Source: Pseudomonadota bacterium | GTDB taxonomy: Bacteria; Pseudomonadota; Gammaproteobacteria; Steroidobacterales; Steroidobacteraceae | Length of the DNA stretch: 16,194 nucleotides | Assembly: GCA_016713725.1 (NCBI GenBank) | Contig: JADJOO010000031.1 | Span: forward strand, 1 to 16,194 | Direction of reading: 5' to 3' | Shown here: in pieces, positions 1 to 7,875 of the stretch | Layout: each line of letters starts with the position of its first letter | How positions within the stretch are numbered: position 1 is the stretch's first letter | Notes under the pieces: generated by a model | Database searches by the model: none | Seen by the model: the letters and a program-made list of their open reading frames with translations, nothing else | Told to the model about the DNA's origin: nothing | Made by a program: the position numbers and the translations under genes

Positions 1-544
1 ACATTGCCTGCAGGTTGAGCACCTTTTGCACGCCCGGCAGCTCGAGCAGCGGGTTGATCTCCGAAGCGAAGGCGAAACCGAGGTCGCACCTGGTGAAATA
101 AATCGATTTCCGGCCGAGCCAGTCGCGGGCGAGGAGCAACTTGCCGGTGTTGTCGTCCCATGTGGCCAGTCCGAACATGCCCTCCAGGCGTTTCAAGCCG
201 TCCTGGCCCCAGAGTTCGGGGCCGCCAGCTTCAACTTCCGTGTCGCTGTCGGTCTTGAAAGGCCAGCCCGCCAGCTCGAGCTCCGCCCGCAGGGTCCGGT
301 AGTTGTAGATTTCGCCGTTGAAGACCAGCGCGCGGCGTCCATCCCGACCGAACATCGGTTGCTGGCCATGAGCGACGTCGATGATCGCCAGGCGTCTCAT
401 GCCGAGCGCGACCCGTGGCGTAACGTGGAATCCTTCGTCGTCCGGACCGCGGTGCACGATCCGGTCCGTCATCCTGCGAACCCAATGCGTCAGCTCACCC
501 GTGTCCGTGGGCTGGTTGGGCAGGATGCCTGCAATACCGCACAT
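1..544 (-). CDS. Asparagine synthase-like glutamine amidotransferase, N-terminal part
   Basis: This is the class II glutaminase domain of an asparagine synthase (AsnB)-type amidotransferase, which hydrolyses glutamine to supply ammonia to a C-terminal ATP-dependent synthetase domain. The start ATG gives MCGIAGIL, so Cys2 is the N-terminal nucleophile after methionine removal. Family landmarks follow in order: HRGPDDEGF, RRLAIID, FNGEIYN, SDTEV, RLEGMF and LARDWLG. The frame is open over about 181 codons to the left edge, so the synthetase domain lies outside the window. An AGGAG ribosome site lies about 8 nt before the ATG. The gene is divergent from the PadR regulator across about 140 bp. 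Such proteins make asparagine or act in surface-polysaccharide loci (for example exosortase-linked ones) and in natural-product loci. The acyl-carrier neighbours favour a locus-specific role over housekeeping asparagine synthesis, but that is inference. Confidence 0.9.
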   Translation of the reverse strand, partial: MCGIAGILPNQPTDTGELTHWVRRMTDRIVHRGPDDEGFHVTPRVALGMRRLAIIDVAHGQQPMFGRDGRRALVFNGEIYNYRTLRAELELAGWPFKTDSDTEVEAGGPELWGQDGLKRLEGMFGLATWDDNTGKLLLARDWLGRKSIYFTRCDLGFAFASEINPLLELPGVQKVLNLQAM

Positions 545-624
545 CTACTCGTCTCCTGGGCTCTCGTTGCCGGGCCAGCTTCGCAGCACAACACATGGAC
601 CCGGCGATCGAGCGGGAATTGGAT

Positions 625-642
625 CACAATTGTGTACCGTAC
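625..642. promoter_or_regulatory. Palindromes in the asnB-like/padR divergent region
   Basis: Two dyads lie back to back in the 141-bp divergent intergenic region: CACAATTGTG (625-634, perfect) and GTACCGTAC (634-642, symmetric about its central base). They are 44 nt before the PadR start and about 80 nt before the amidotransferase start. A regulator site controlling both directions, possibly PadR autoregulation, is plausible. No strong -35/-10 pair was recognised. Confidence 0.3.
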
Positions 643-685
643 GGGACATCCGTTCAGCGCACAGGTGTGTGTACTAGGAGGCGAC

Positions 686-1085
686 TTGAGCAATCGCGAC
701 CTGATGGGTGGATTTGTCCGCCTCCACGTCCTGCATCACGCAAGCTCCGGTCCGATATTCGGTATCGGCATCATCGAAAAACTCGCGTACCACGGCTACG
801 TGCTCAGCCCGGGAACCCTGTACCCGATCCTTCACGGACTGGAGAGGGATGGCTTTCTGCAGTCCAGGGCGAGATTGTCGGCAAGAAGAGGCGTCGTGTT
901 TACCAGATCACGGCCGAAGGACGGAAGATCCTGATTCTGAGCAAGGCGCGGCTGTGGGAGCTGTTCAAGGAGATATTCGACGACGAACTCAGTCCGACAC
1001 CGCTGGGCACGTCGAAACGGTACTGCGGGCTGCTATGGCCGAAGCGCGCAAGGGTCCGGCTTCGTCGCCGACGGATGCGAAATAA
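686..1085 (+). CDS. PadR-family transcriptional regulator (frameshifted as read)
   Basis: This is a small winged-helix DNA-binding repressor of the PadR family, whose members usually sense small molecules and often act beside the genes they control. The start is TTG at 686, about 5 nt after a strong AGGAGG; an in-frame ATG lies at 704. The N-terminal half reads VRLHVLHH, GIGIIEKLAYHGY, then SPGTLYPILHGLERDGFLQS, the PadR recognition-helix signature. The protein then continues one frame over as GKKRRRVYQITAEGRKIL, the wing and dimerisation segment, so one base appears lost near 865. A second shift near 1005 leads to the natural end VLRAAMAEARKGPASSPTDAK. The total of about 133 residues is normal for short PadR proteins. 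The shifts look like sequence errors, but real decay cannot be excluded. Confidence 0.8.
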
Positions 1086-1120
1086 GCCGGTGCACCCGGC
1101 TGTTTACGCGGCCGAAATTG

Positions 1121-1139
1121 ATATAGACTTTCGATATCG
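1121..1139. promoter_or_regulatory. 19-bp AT-rich dyad, copy 1
   Basis: ATATAGACTTTCGATATCG lies 36 nt after the end of the PadR gene. It matches 17 of 19 bases with a second copy at 2560-2578 and has an imperfect dyad ATATAG/CGATAT. The AT-rich block stands out from its GC-rich surroundings. It may be an operator shared by the epimerase and the acyl-carrier genes, possibly bound by the adjacent PadR protein; the binding is inference. The rest of 1086-1422 holds only the SDR remnant at 1176; nothing is recognised in 1228-1410. Confidence 0.4.
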
Positions 1140-1175
1140 ATAATTATTCTCACAGAGCGCTCGGGGCCAAGAAAG

Positions 1176-1227
1176 GTGAAATATCCGGTCACACGAGCGA
1201 CAGGTTTCACGGGTGGTCACCTCGCTG
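1176..1227 (+). pseudogene. Degenerate duplicate of the SDR gene's 5' end
   Basis: This 52-bp stretch matches the first 52 bases of the epimerase gene at 1423 at roughly 80 percent. Read from GTG it gives VKYPVTRATGFTGGHLAE, against MKCLVTGATGFTGGHLAR in the intact gene. The similarity stops abruptly on both sides, and the frame does not continue as an SDR. It therefore looks like a leftover of a partial duplication or of a deleted paralogue, about 245 bp upstream of the intact gene. Changes fall at several codon positions, and the first Gly of the nucleotide-binding motif has become Arg, so it is not a recent copy. Confidence 0.6.
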
Positions 1228-1422
1228 AAATGCCTGAACACCTCGGTTGTTGCTGGACATGTGTTCGTTATCGCACGGACGTGCCGGATGGCGACTCACG
1301 ATGATGCAGCGTTCCACCAGACGCAGGTTGGGCCGCAGCCACAGGGCACGCGAATGTTTCCCTGAAACTCGTCGACTGCCAATCTTGACTGCACCACGCT
1401 CGCGAATTGGAGGCAGAACCCG

Positions 1423-2469
1423 ATGAAATGTCTGGTCACAGGGGCGACAGGATTCACGGGTGGTCACCTTGCGCGCTGGCTCGCACGGGCAGGGCATCAG
1501 GTCCGCGCGCTCGTCCGGCCGGGCAGTGCGGTCGGCGATCTTGACGAGGCGGGCATCGAGTTATTCGAGGGCCAGCTGACAAACGCAGGCGACGTGCTGG
1601 CAGCCGCGAGTGGCTGTGACCAGATTTACCATGTCGCAGCAGTTTTTCGCACGGCGGGTCATCCTGACAGCTACTACCATGACGTAAATGTCGGCGGGAC
1701 CGTCAACGTCCTTGAAGCAGCGCGACGCCTGGGGTGCGAGCGGGTCGTGCACTGTTCGACCGCCGGGGTGCACAGCCATATCGAAGGTCCTCCCGCCGAC
1801 GAGAACTACCGGTTCCAACCGGGAGACATCTATCAGCGATCGAAGCTCGAGGGTGAACTGGCATCGACAGCCGCAATCCAGCGCGGGCAACCCGTGTCCA
1901 TTTTCCGGCCCTGCGGAATATACGGGGAGGGCGACCTGCGATTCCTCAAGTTGTTTCGTTCGGTCGCCCAGCGTCGCTTCGTCATGATCGGGTCCGGGCA
2001 GTGTCGCCTGCACATGATCCATATCGATGACCTGGTGGACGGTATCCGGCTCTGCGGCTCCCGCCCGGAAGCGCTCGGCGAGGTATTCATCCTCGGGGGA
2101 GCGGAGGCACCGACGTTATGGGAGATCACGGAGACCGTCGCCGATATCGCCAGGATACCGCCGCCGCGAGCGAAGATCCCAGTGTGGCCCGTTTATGCGG
2201 CGGGCTGGCTATGCGAGAAACTCTGCGTGCCGCTGGGCATCGACCCGCCGCTGCATCGACGGCGCGTAAGCTTTTTTACCCATAATCGCGATTTCGACAT
2301 CGGCAAGGCGAGGCGATTGCTCGGTTTCAGCCCCCGCGTCTCGGTTAGAGAGGGAATCGAGCGAACGATACGTTGGTACGTGTCGCGAGGACTCATGACC
2401 GGCCTGGCGTTGTTAAGTCGGACTGAGTCTCTGGCATACGAGTCTCTGGCATATCTGCCGGTCGCGTAG
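1423..2469 (+). CDS. NAD-dependent epimerase/dehydratase (extended SDR)
   Basis: This is an intact 348-residue extended short-chain dehydrogenase/reductase, acting on a nucleotide sugar or similar substrate with NAD(P). The N-terminal Rossmann motif is TGATGFTGGHL (residues 6-16). It is followed by the HVAAVFR strand, the CSTAGVHS catalytic Ser/Thr strand (about 112) and the YxxxK pair in YQRSKLEGE (about 138-142). RPCGIYGEGD and a C-terminal substrate-binding half complete the family layout. A GGAGG ribosome site lies about 10 nt before the ATG. It resembles the dihydroflavonol-reductase/HpnA-like branch more than classical UDP-galactose epimerases, but the substrate cannot be read from sequence. 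It is one of the few long genes here without a frame break, and the best candidate for making the acceptor of the downstream acyl genes. Its C-terminus contains a small tandem duplication. Confidence 0.9.
   Translation: MKCLVTGATGFTGGHLARWLARAGHQVRALVRPGSAVGDLDEAGIELFEGQLTNAGDVLAAASGCDQIYHVAAVFRTAGHPDSYYHDVNVGGTVNVLEAARRLGCERVVHCSTAGVHSHIEGPPADENYRFQPGDIYQRSKLEGELASTAAIQRGQPVSIFRPCGIYGEGDLRFLKLFRSVAQRRFVMIGSGQCRLHMIHIDDLVDGIRLCGSRPEALGEVFILGGAEAPTLWEITETVADIARIPPPRAKIPVWPVYAAGWLCEKLCVPLGIDPPLHRRRVSFFTHNRDFDIGKARRLLGFSPRVSVREGIERTIRWYVSRGLMTGLALLSRTESLAYESLAYLPVA
2425..2454 (+). repeat. 15-bp tandem duplication in the SDR C-terminus
   Basis: GAGTCTCTGGCATAC is followed directly by GAGTCTCTGGCATAT, encoding ESLAYESLAY in frame near the end of the epimerase. 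It looks like a slippage duplication in a non-conserved tail and probably has no functional effect. Confidence 0.7.
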
Positions 2470-2559
2470 GGTTGACGCGTTCCGGCCAGAATCTTTGGTA
2501 GCCGTCGCGCAGTTCAATCGCACTATCCTGCCGCTTTAGCCGCACGAGTCGCGCGGTTC

Positions 2560-2578
2560 ATATAGAATTCCGATATCG
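2560..2578. promoter_or_regulatory. 19-bp AT-rich dyad, copy 2
   Basis: ATATAGAATTCCGATATCG matches 17 of 19 bases with the copy at 1121-1139, in the same orientation. It lies 126 nt before the acyl carrier gene in the 234-bp gap after the epimerase. The two ATAT half-sites sit 9 bp apart in both copies, which fits a dimeric repressor site. The rest of 2470-2703 has no gene I can support; a short reverse-strand frame across it is only the antisense of the carrier gene. Confidence 0.4.
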
Positions 2579-2703
2579 TCCTTCGTTCCAGAGTGGGTCC
2601 TCGCCAGGAACCATGATTTCTCATTGATTGAAACGACTGGGTTCGAGCGAACGCGGTCGTTTTCCAAGGTTCCGATGCCTGCAATGCACGGGAATGGTTT
2701 TCG

Positions 2704-2976
2704 ATGACAACGTGGAGTCAACGAGTCCGAACGCAGCTTGCCGCTCTCGGCATCCTTGGCGACGAATCCCGCGTCACGGAAACCGAGTCGCTCATGGACG
2801 CCGGAGTGCTCGATTCGCTTCGTCTCATGGACCTGGTGCCGGAACTGGAAAAGACTTTCGGCATCACGGTCGAGCCGGAGGAACTGACGCCGGAAAACTT
2901 CGATTCCATCAGTGCGATCTCGATCTTCGTGGCCGACAAGAGTCGCGCGGGGAGGAGCAGGGCCAGCGATGTCTGA
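2704..2976 (+). CDS. Acyl carrier protein
   Basis: This 90-residue stand-alone carrier protein holds acyl or aminoacyl groups as thioesters on a 4'-phosphopantetheine arm. The attachment motif is VLDSLRLMDL, with the modified serine at residue 38 in the usual D-S-L context. The following acidic helix (PELEKTFGITVEPEEL) and ENFDSISAISIFV match helices II-III of the fold. The DNA overlaps the next gene by 8 bp (ATGTCTGA), so translation is probably coupled. It is not next to fatty-acid synthase genes but to an AMP-forming ligase and an acyltransferase. That points to a dedicated carrier for a special acyl chain, with the ligase at 3611 as likely loader and the beta-helix enzyme at 2969 as likely user. 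Confidence 0.88.
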   Translation: MTTWSQRVRTQLAALGILGDESRVTETESLMDAGVLDSLRLMDLVPELEKTFGITVEPEELTPENFDSISAISIFVADKSRAGRSRASDV

Positions 2977-3570
2977 CGATCGAGGGCAGCCGAAATTTGC
3001 CGAGTTGAAGCCGGTACGCATCGCCGAGAATGAAAGAGCCTGGGTTCGATCTACCGGACTCTCGGGCGCTACCTGGTCCCCCGCCTGGTCGCATCGCTGA
3101 TCATCTATTTTAGGGACCGGGCTTTCGTCAGCGCGTCGTCGAACGTACAGCTAAGCAAACTCCTGCGCCTCGGCAAGGGTTCAGTCGTCAAGCCTTACAC
3201 AATCATGCAGACGAGCGGTGGACGGATCACGTTCGGCAGAAACTGCGCGATCGGCAGCTTCAACCACATCGCTGCGGGCCAGGCCGACATCGTCGCTGGC
3301 GACGACGTGAGACTCGGGCCGCACGTCACGATCGTCGCGACGACACGCATCTACGGCAAGAAGGATCAGCGCATCGTCGACCAGGGGTACGCTGATCGGG
3401 GCATACGTATTGGCAACGACGTCCTCATCGGCGCCGGCGCGATCCTCGTCGATGGCTGCCAGATCGGCGACGGAGCCGTGATCGGTGTCGGTAGCATCGT
3501 CACCGGCAAAGTCGCTCCCTACTCGGTGGTCTTCGGGTCGCCCACCAGGGTCATCTATTGGCGCACGTGA
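2969..3570 (+). CDS. Hexapeptide-repeat (left-handed beta-helix) acyltransferase
   Basis: This enzyme of the WbbJ/maltose-acetyltransferase type transfers an acetyl or acyl group, usually to a sugar. The start at 2969 overlaps the carrier gene and follows a GGAGGAG box about 11 nt upstream. One base appears missing near 3045: the opening MSDDRGQPKFAELKPVRIAE continues one frame over as IYRTLGRYLVPRLVASLIIYF, then unbroken to 3570. Hexapeptide-type turns are clear: ITFGRNCAIGSFNHI, IVAGDDVRLGPHVTI, then IRIGNDVLIGAGAILVDG, CQIGDGAVIGVGSIVTG and PYSVVFGSPTRVIYWR. The corrected length is about 200 residues. A hydrophobic stretch before the helix could lie on the membrane. If the donor is acyl-ACP rather than acetyl-CoA, the preceding gene supplies it; this is inferred from adjacency. 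Confidence 0.82.
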
Positions 3571-3610
3571 TGTTCGCGCCACCCTCAGTCGACGGAACAA
3601 TGTTGCAGCG

Positions 3611-5090
3611 ATGGCGGACATCCTTACTGATCGGGTAAGAGCTCACGCCGAGCGGCAGCCCGACAAGCCAGCATTGATCGCAGGCAAGCACTCACTGAGC
3701 TACGCGCAGCTCTGGCGCGGTTCGGTGGCGGTCAAGCGGTGGCTGACGGAGACCCATGGCATTGGGCCCGGCGATCGGGTGGTGATGTCGGCCGGTTCAC
3801 AGGGCGCATGGTTCGCGGCAACCTACCTCGGTACCCACCTCGCCGGTGCGACCACGGTGCCGCTCGATGATCGACTCGGCGAGACGACGCGCCGCTTGAT
3901 TCTCGATGCGGTTTCCCCGGCCCTCGACCTTTCCGCCAACGATCAGGGTGACCTGACGGCCATCCTGACGGCATCCGCCAGCGGCCCGGCAACCACGGAC
4001 CACCCGCAGGTCGCGCTGCAGTCGAGCGACACGGCCGACATCATGTTCACAAGTGGCAGCACTGGCACTCCCAAGGGCGTCGTGCTCAGCCACGGGAACA
4101 TCATGGCTGCCGCGACCAACATCAACGCCTTCATCGGCAACGATGCCGACGATCGCGAAGTCGTCACGCTGCCGCTGAGCCATTCTTTCGGACTGGGCAG
4201 ATTGCGTTGCAATTTACTGGCAGGCAGCACGACCATCCTCGTGCCCGGCCTGACGTTCCCCGCACTGACTCTGCAGGCGCTTGCGGGTTACCAGGCGACT
4301 GGGCTTGCCTTCGTACCGGCGGGAGCGGCGGTGATGCTGCGAATGGGCGACAAATTTGCCGCCGCGGCGTGCCACCTCCGGTACGTGGAGATCGGCAGCG
4401 CCCCGATGGATGTGCACCTGAAGCGCGAACTCATGCGCGTGCTGCCACGGACGCGCATCTGCATGCACTACGGACTCACGGAGGCCTGCGCGCAGCGCTT
4501 TCATCGAGTTCCACGCCGACCGCGACCAGCTCGCATCCGTGGGCAAACCCACGCCCAACGTCGAGATCCGGATCGTCGACGGCGAAGGGCACGCTCTGCC
4601 GACCGGCAGCACCGGATACATCCAGGTTCGAGGCGGGACAGTCATGGCGGAATACTGGAAGAATCCCGCGCTGACGCAGTCGGTCCGCGATGCCGGGGGA
4701 TGGCTCAGGACGGGCGACCTCGGGTACTTCGATGAGCAGGGCTACCTGTACTTCAAGGGCCGGGACGACGACTTGATCAATGTCGGTGGCCGCAAGGTCT
4801 ATCCGTTGGCGGTGGAGAACTCCGCAGTGGCAGTCGCGGGAGTCGAAGAATGCGCCTGCGTGGCCGCAACGGATCCTGATGGCGTGCTCGGCGAAGTGCC
4901 TGTGCTTTACGTCGTGCCCAGCCCGGGAAGCACGCTGACCGAGTCGAGCCTGCTGAGCAGGCTCCGAAGTCTCCTGGCGCCGTATGCCGTGCCGCGCCAG
5001 ATCCATTTCGTCGACAAGCTGCCCAAGACGGATTCCGGCAAGATCAAGCGTGCGGCACTGCGGAGACCGGATAATCAAAGCTCGAGGTGA
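3611..5090 (+). CDS. AMP-forming acyl-CoA/acyl-ACP ligase
   Basis: This is an adenylate-forming ligase of the ANL superfamily, which activates a carboxylic acid with ATP and passes it to CoA or a carrier thiol. The start ATG at 3611 gives MADILTDRVRAHAERQPDKP, the usual opening, although its ribosome site is weak. The phosphate-binding A3 loop FTSGSTGTPKGVVLSHGN lies near residue 146. MHYGLTEA (A5), TGDLGYFDEQGYLYFKGRDDD (A7/A8), INVGGRKVYP and the catalytic-lysine end TDSGKIKRAALRR all follow. A frame change near 4490, just after YGLTEA, splits the reading and is probably an indel cluster. The corrected length of about 492 residues is normal for the family. It resembles the ligases of exosortase-associated polysaccharide loci, but no exosortase is in the window. 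It likely charges the ACP at 2704. Confidence 0.88.
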
Positions 5091-5123
5091 CCGGACCCGC
5101 AGCAGATTTCGACCGCTGTCGAA

Positions 5124-6056
5124 TCAGCCCTCGGTCGCCTTGGACGCCGGTCGGAACGTATCGATTGCCAGCATCGTTCCGCCCACGATCCCGGCGACGT
5201 AGCGCATCATGCTGACAGTCAGCCCGAGCATGAGTCCCTGCTCGGCTGGCAGCCCGAGCTGGACGAACATCACGGTGAACGTCCCTCGCGCACGCCCAGG
5301 CCGCCAATCGAGATCGGCACGGCCTCGGCCAGATAGACGATCGGGACGATCAGGAGCAGCTTCGAAAACGGCACGTCGATGCCGATCAACACGCCGTACA
5401 ACCAGTTGATCAAGACGGTATTGAACTGGAACACGAGGGCGATCACGAGCACCCACAGCAGCGCTGCGGTCGGGTCGAGCGCCGCAACGATACCCCGGGC
5501 GAGACGGGGCAGCCCGAACCAGGCGTCCAGCCTGGCGCGCTCGAAGAGACGGCGCACGGGACCGCGGACCAGCGCATAGCCAAGCGCCAGCGCCAACACC
5601 CCTGCTGCGGCGACCAGCACCAGGTATTGCGGCGCCAGGAAGGCGGTGAGCCCCATCAGGCCGACGGCAAACAGGGCCAGTGTGCCGGTGATGCGATCCA
5701 GCAAGATCGACGGCAGGGCCTGCGCCATGCCTCCCGTTTGCCTGCGGGTGCGCATCGCTCGATACGCATCGCCACCGATCACGCCGGGCATGAACAGGTT
5801 CAGGAAATTCGCGATCAGGTAGGTCTTGAGCAATGAGGCGAAGCGGATGCCGGCCTTCGTTGCGCAGCAACAAGTACCACTTGGCTGCGCTGAGCACCGT
5901 CTGCAGGGTGATCAGCGTGATGGCGACGACGGGCAACCAAATGCTGGCTGATTGCACGACATGCCACGCCGCATCCGTGCCGAGCCGCGTGAACAGCAGC
6001 ACCAGCAGGCCCACCGATACGACCAGTTTGAAGACAAGTCGCCAGTTCACGGTCAC
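5124..6056 (-). CDS. AglD/YbhN-type multi-pass membrane protein (LPG-synthase TM-like)
   Basis: This integral membrane protein belongs to the lysylphosphatidylglycerol-synthase transmembrane family (UPF0104; AglD/YbhN). Members often sit beside glycosyltransferases and are thought to handle lipid-linked or lipid substrates. The GTG start at 6056 follows GCGGAGG by about 5 nt. Hydrophobic segments begin with FKLVVSVGLLVLLF and LPVVAITLITLQTVL and continue through six or more spans. Family signatures are present: NLFMPGVIGGDAYR, in which the GGDAYR turn is typical, and the late PISIGGLGVREG followed by FTVMF. Two frame changes, near 5850 and 5280, break the reading; joined, they give about 310 residues, the expected size. 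It converges with the acyl ligase across only 33 bp and lies 85 bp after the SGNH hydrolase gene, probably in one transcript with it. Its exact substrate is unknown. Confidence 0.82.
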   Translation of the reverse strand: MTVNWRLVFKLVVSVGLLVLLFTRLGTDAAWHVVQSASIWLPVVAITLITLQTVLSAAKWYLLLRNEGRHPLRLIAQDLPDREFPEPVHARRDRWRCVSSDAHPQANGRHGAGPAVDLAGSHHRHTGPVCRRPDGAHRLPGAAIPGAGRRSRGVGAGAWLCAGPRSRAPSLRARQAGRLVRAAPSRPGYRCGARPDRSAAVGARDRPRVPVQYRLDQLVVRRVDRHRRAVFEAAPDRPDRLSGRGRADLDWRPGRARGTFTVMFVQLGLPAEQGLMLGLTVSMMRYVAGIVGGTMLAIDTFRPASKATEG

Positions 6057-6141
6057 GCCGGCCTCCGCTGTGGACGGCCAGACGGCGGGGCGGTACCGGC
6101 GACTCGATTCCAGGCCAGGGTCAGGGTCGCACCCGTCCCCG

Positions 6142-7604
6142 CTACGGCGTCACGTAGCTTGCGATGACGTCGCGTGCCGTCCCCGAAGATGTAGGCGTGC
6201 CCGGCGTCGTTGAGGTGCGTGCCGTCACCGGAATCGTAGGCCGCCTTGATCCGCAGCCCGTTGTTGAAATCGGTGAGTTCATCGTAAATGTCGATCACGA
6301 AAGGCGCGAATTCGGCTCGCACCGCGTTCGCCTCCGTCTGCAGCAACAGCCGCTTCGAAGTGGCGCCGAAGTTCCTCGGCTGCGACGTGGTGAGGAAGAA
6401 AGGAATTCCCAACTGGCCGCCACCTTGCATTTCCCGGTAGTGTGCGATCGTCGTCGCCACCGGGATGTTCGAGCTCACGTTATTCGACGGAAAATTGGCG
6501 ATGATGAGGTCCGGGTGCAGTTCGCTTGCGCGCGTGATGTTCCGATTGGCATCGGGCAAGGGCGACGAGCCGTCCGGCCGGAAAGGCACCGTGGTCGCTC
6601 CGCCCAGGGCCAGGTTCACGCCTTCGTGTCGCGACGTCACCGTGCTCAACCACTCGTCGAGCAACCCCACCCAGGAAGTGTCCGGCGAACTTGCGCCCGT
6701 GCCAACCGCGGTGGAAGAACCCAGGATGACCACCCGAAACACGGAAGGATCTGGATCGACAGCGGCTTCGGGCACGAAAAAAGCCGCATCCAGGTCGTCG
6801 GCCAGGCCGAAGTTGCTGCCGTCGAAGAACGAAGAGAACGCGAGGCACCGCACCGGGGAGACTGCCCGACACGACCTCACAGCGCGAAACGTCCGAGCCG
6901 TTCCCGGCAACTCCCGACACGCTGAACAACCCGCGGGTACTGAAATAAATGTCGCCGCCAAACTGGAACAGCGCGTCCACGTTTTCATCGGACTGGGACA
7001 GGCCGACCGTGCTGCCGTCGAAGTACATGCTCCAGCTGCACGTCGCCGTCGTCCCGAACGTGCCGTTACAGCGCAGGATGTCCTGTTTCCGGGCGCCCGA
7101 GACTCCAGCGACCGACGGAGTACCCACGGTCGAGACCAGCACACTGGAATCCGACAGCACATGGAATCCATCCACGTCTTCGGCGGCACTCTCGCCCAGG
7201 CCAACCTGGGACCCGCGCAGGAACCAGCTGAACTTGCCGGCGTGATACAACACCACGTCCTCGTCCATGACCGTGCCAAGGCCGGGTACCGTTGTGCCGG
7301 CATCAGCCGCGAACGACATATAGAACGTGACTGGATCGACGACGTGCAGTGCGTCGATGTCCGCCCCGGACGGCAGACCAGCCATGCTGGCGTCGAACGC
7401 GCGATCGAATTGACCGGTCTTGAAATCGAATCGGTAGACGTCGGCGTCGTCGTAGGGACTCGGTACCCCGGGCACGACCGACGAGGCGCGCGTCGAGAAG
7501 TACAGGTGATCCGGGTTCGATGCTGCCAGGGTCTGTCCACCGATGAGCAGGCCCATGACGGCCATGCCGAGGGCGCGCAAACTGCGGCCACACACTGCGC
7601 TCAT
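6142..7604 (-). CDS. Exported four-repeat protein with C-terminal SGNH/GDSL hydrolase
   Basis: This secreted esterase-like protein starts at the ATG at 7604, which puts a signal peptide at the N-terminus (hydrophobic core MAVMGLLIGG, cleavage near QTLA/AS). An upstream ATG at 7661 would add 19 residues. Residues about 32-285 hold four repeats of about 60 residues, each ending in a D-[ILV]-DA-like block: ADIDALHVV, EDVDGFHVL, ENVDALFQF, DDLDAAFFV. They also share DGS/VGL and YFSTR/SVxGV elements, suggesting beta-propeller-like blades. The hydrolase follows: ILGSSTAVGTG (nucleophile Ser block), NLALGGATT (Gly block), NFPSNN (Asn block) and DGTHLNDAGH (Asp-His block). Frame changes near 6850 and in a G run near 6178 are needed; the corrected end reads GTARDVIASYVTP with stop at 6142. 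The substrate is unknown: carbohydrate esters or lipids are possible. Confidence 0.78.
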
Positions 7605-7827
7605 GGCAGCGAGCGCGCCCCGTGGATGGCTGTTATCACGCGTTCGGGCTCGGTCGTGCATGGTAGGGGTCCCTGAGCAAAGTCCTGCGCCGACTGCCGA
7701 CTCGGCGGACTGTTCCAGCGGCAAATTGCCGGTGATCTTAGCTTGACCGGCGACGGGTGTCGCGAGCCGCGATTCGATTTAACTTATGCCGCTGCTGTGG
7801 GGCCCGCCTTATGCGGTCGCGAAAGCT

Positions 7828-7865
7828 GCGGCCGTCGCATCACTGGGTAGTGACGCGACGGCCGC
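7828..7865 (-). terminator. Strong hairpin after the VWA/PASTA gene
   Basis: A 16-bp stem with one mismatch and a 6-nt loop (GCGGCCGTCGCATCAC, loop TGGGTA, GTGACGCGACGGCCGC) starts 11 nt after the stop of the minus-strand VWA gene. No long U tract follows on the minus strand (AGCTTTCGCG), so it may be a weak intrinsic terminator or an RNA-stabilising hairpin. Otherwise 7605-7875 holds no gene I can support; it presumably contains the promoter of the SGNH gene. Confidence 0.55.
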
Positions 7866-7875
7866 GTATTCAGAC

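Noticed and set aside
1207..1497. Reverse-strand 96-codon frame across the epimerase start
   Set aside because: It has no recognisable motif, overlaps the strongly supported SDR start and is explained as an antisense frame in GC-rich DNA.
6465..7676. Forward 403-codon frame opposite the SGNH gene
   Set aside because: It is antisense to a gene with clear catalytic motifs and signal peptide, and its composition is Arg/Ala-rich with no domain.
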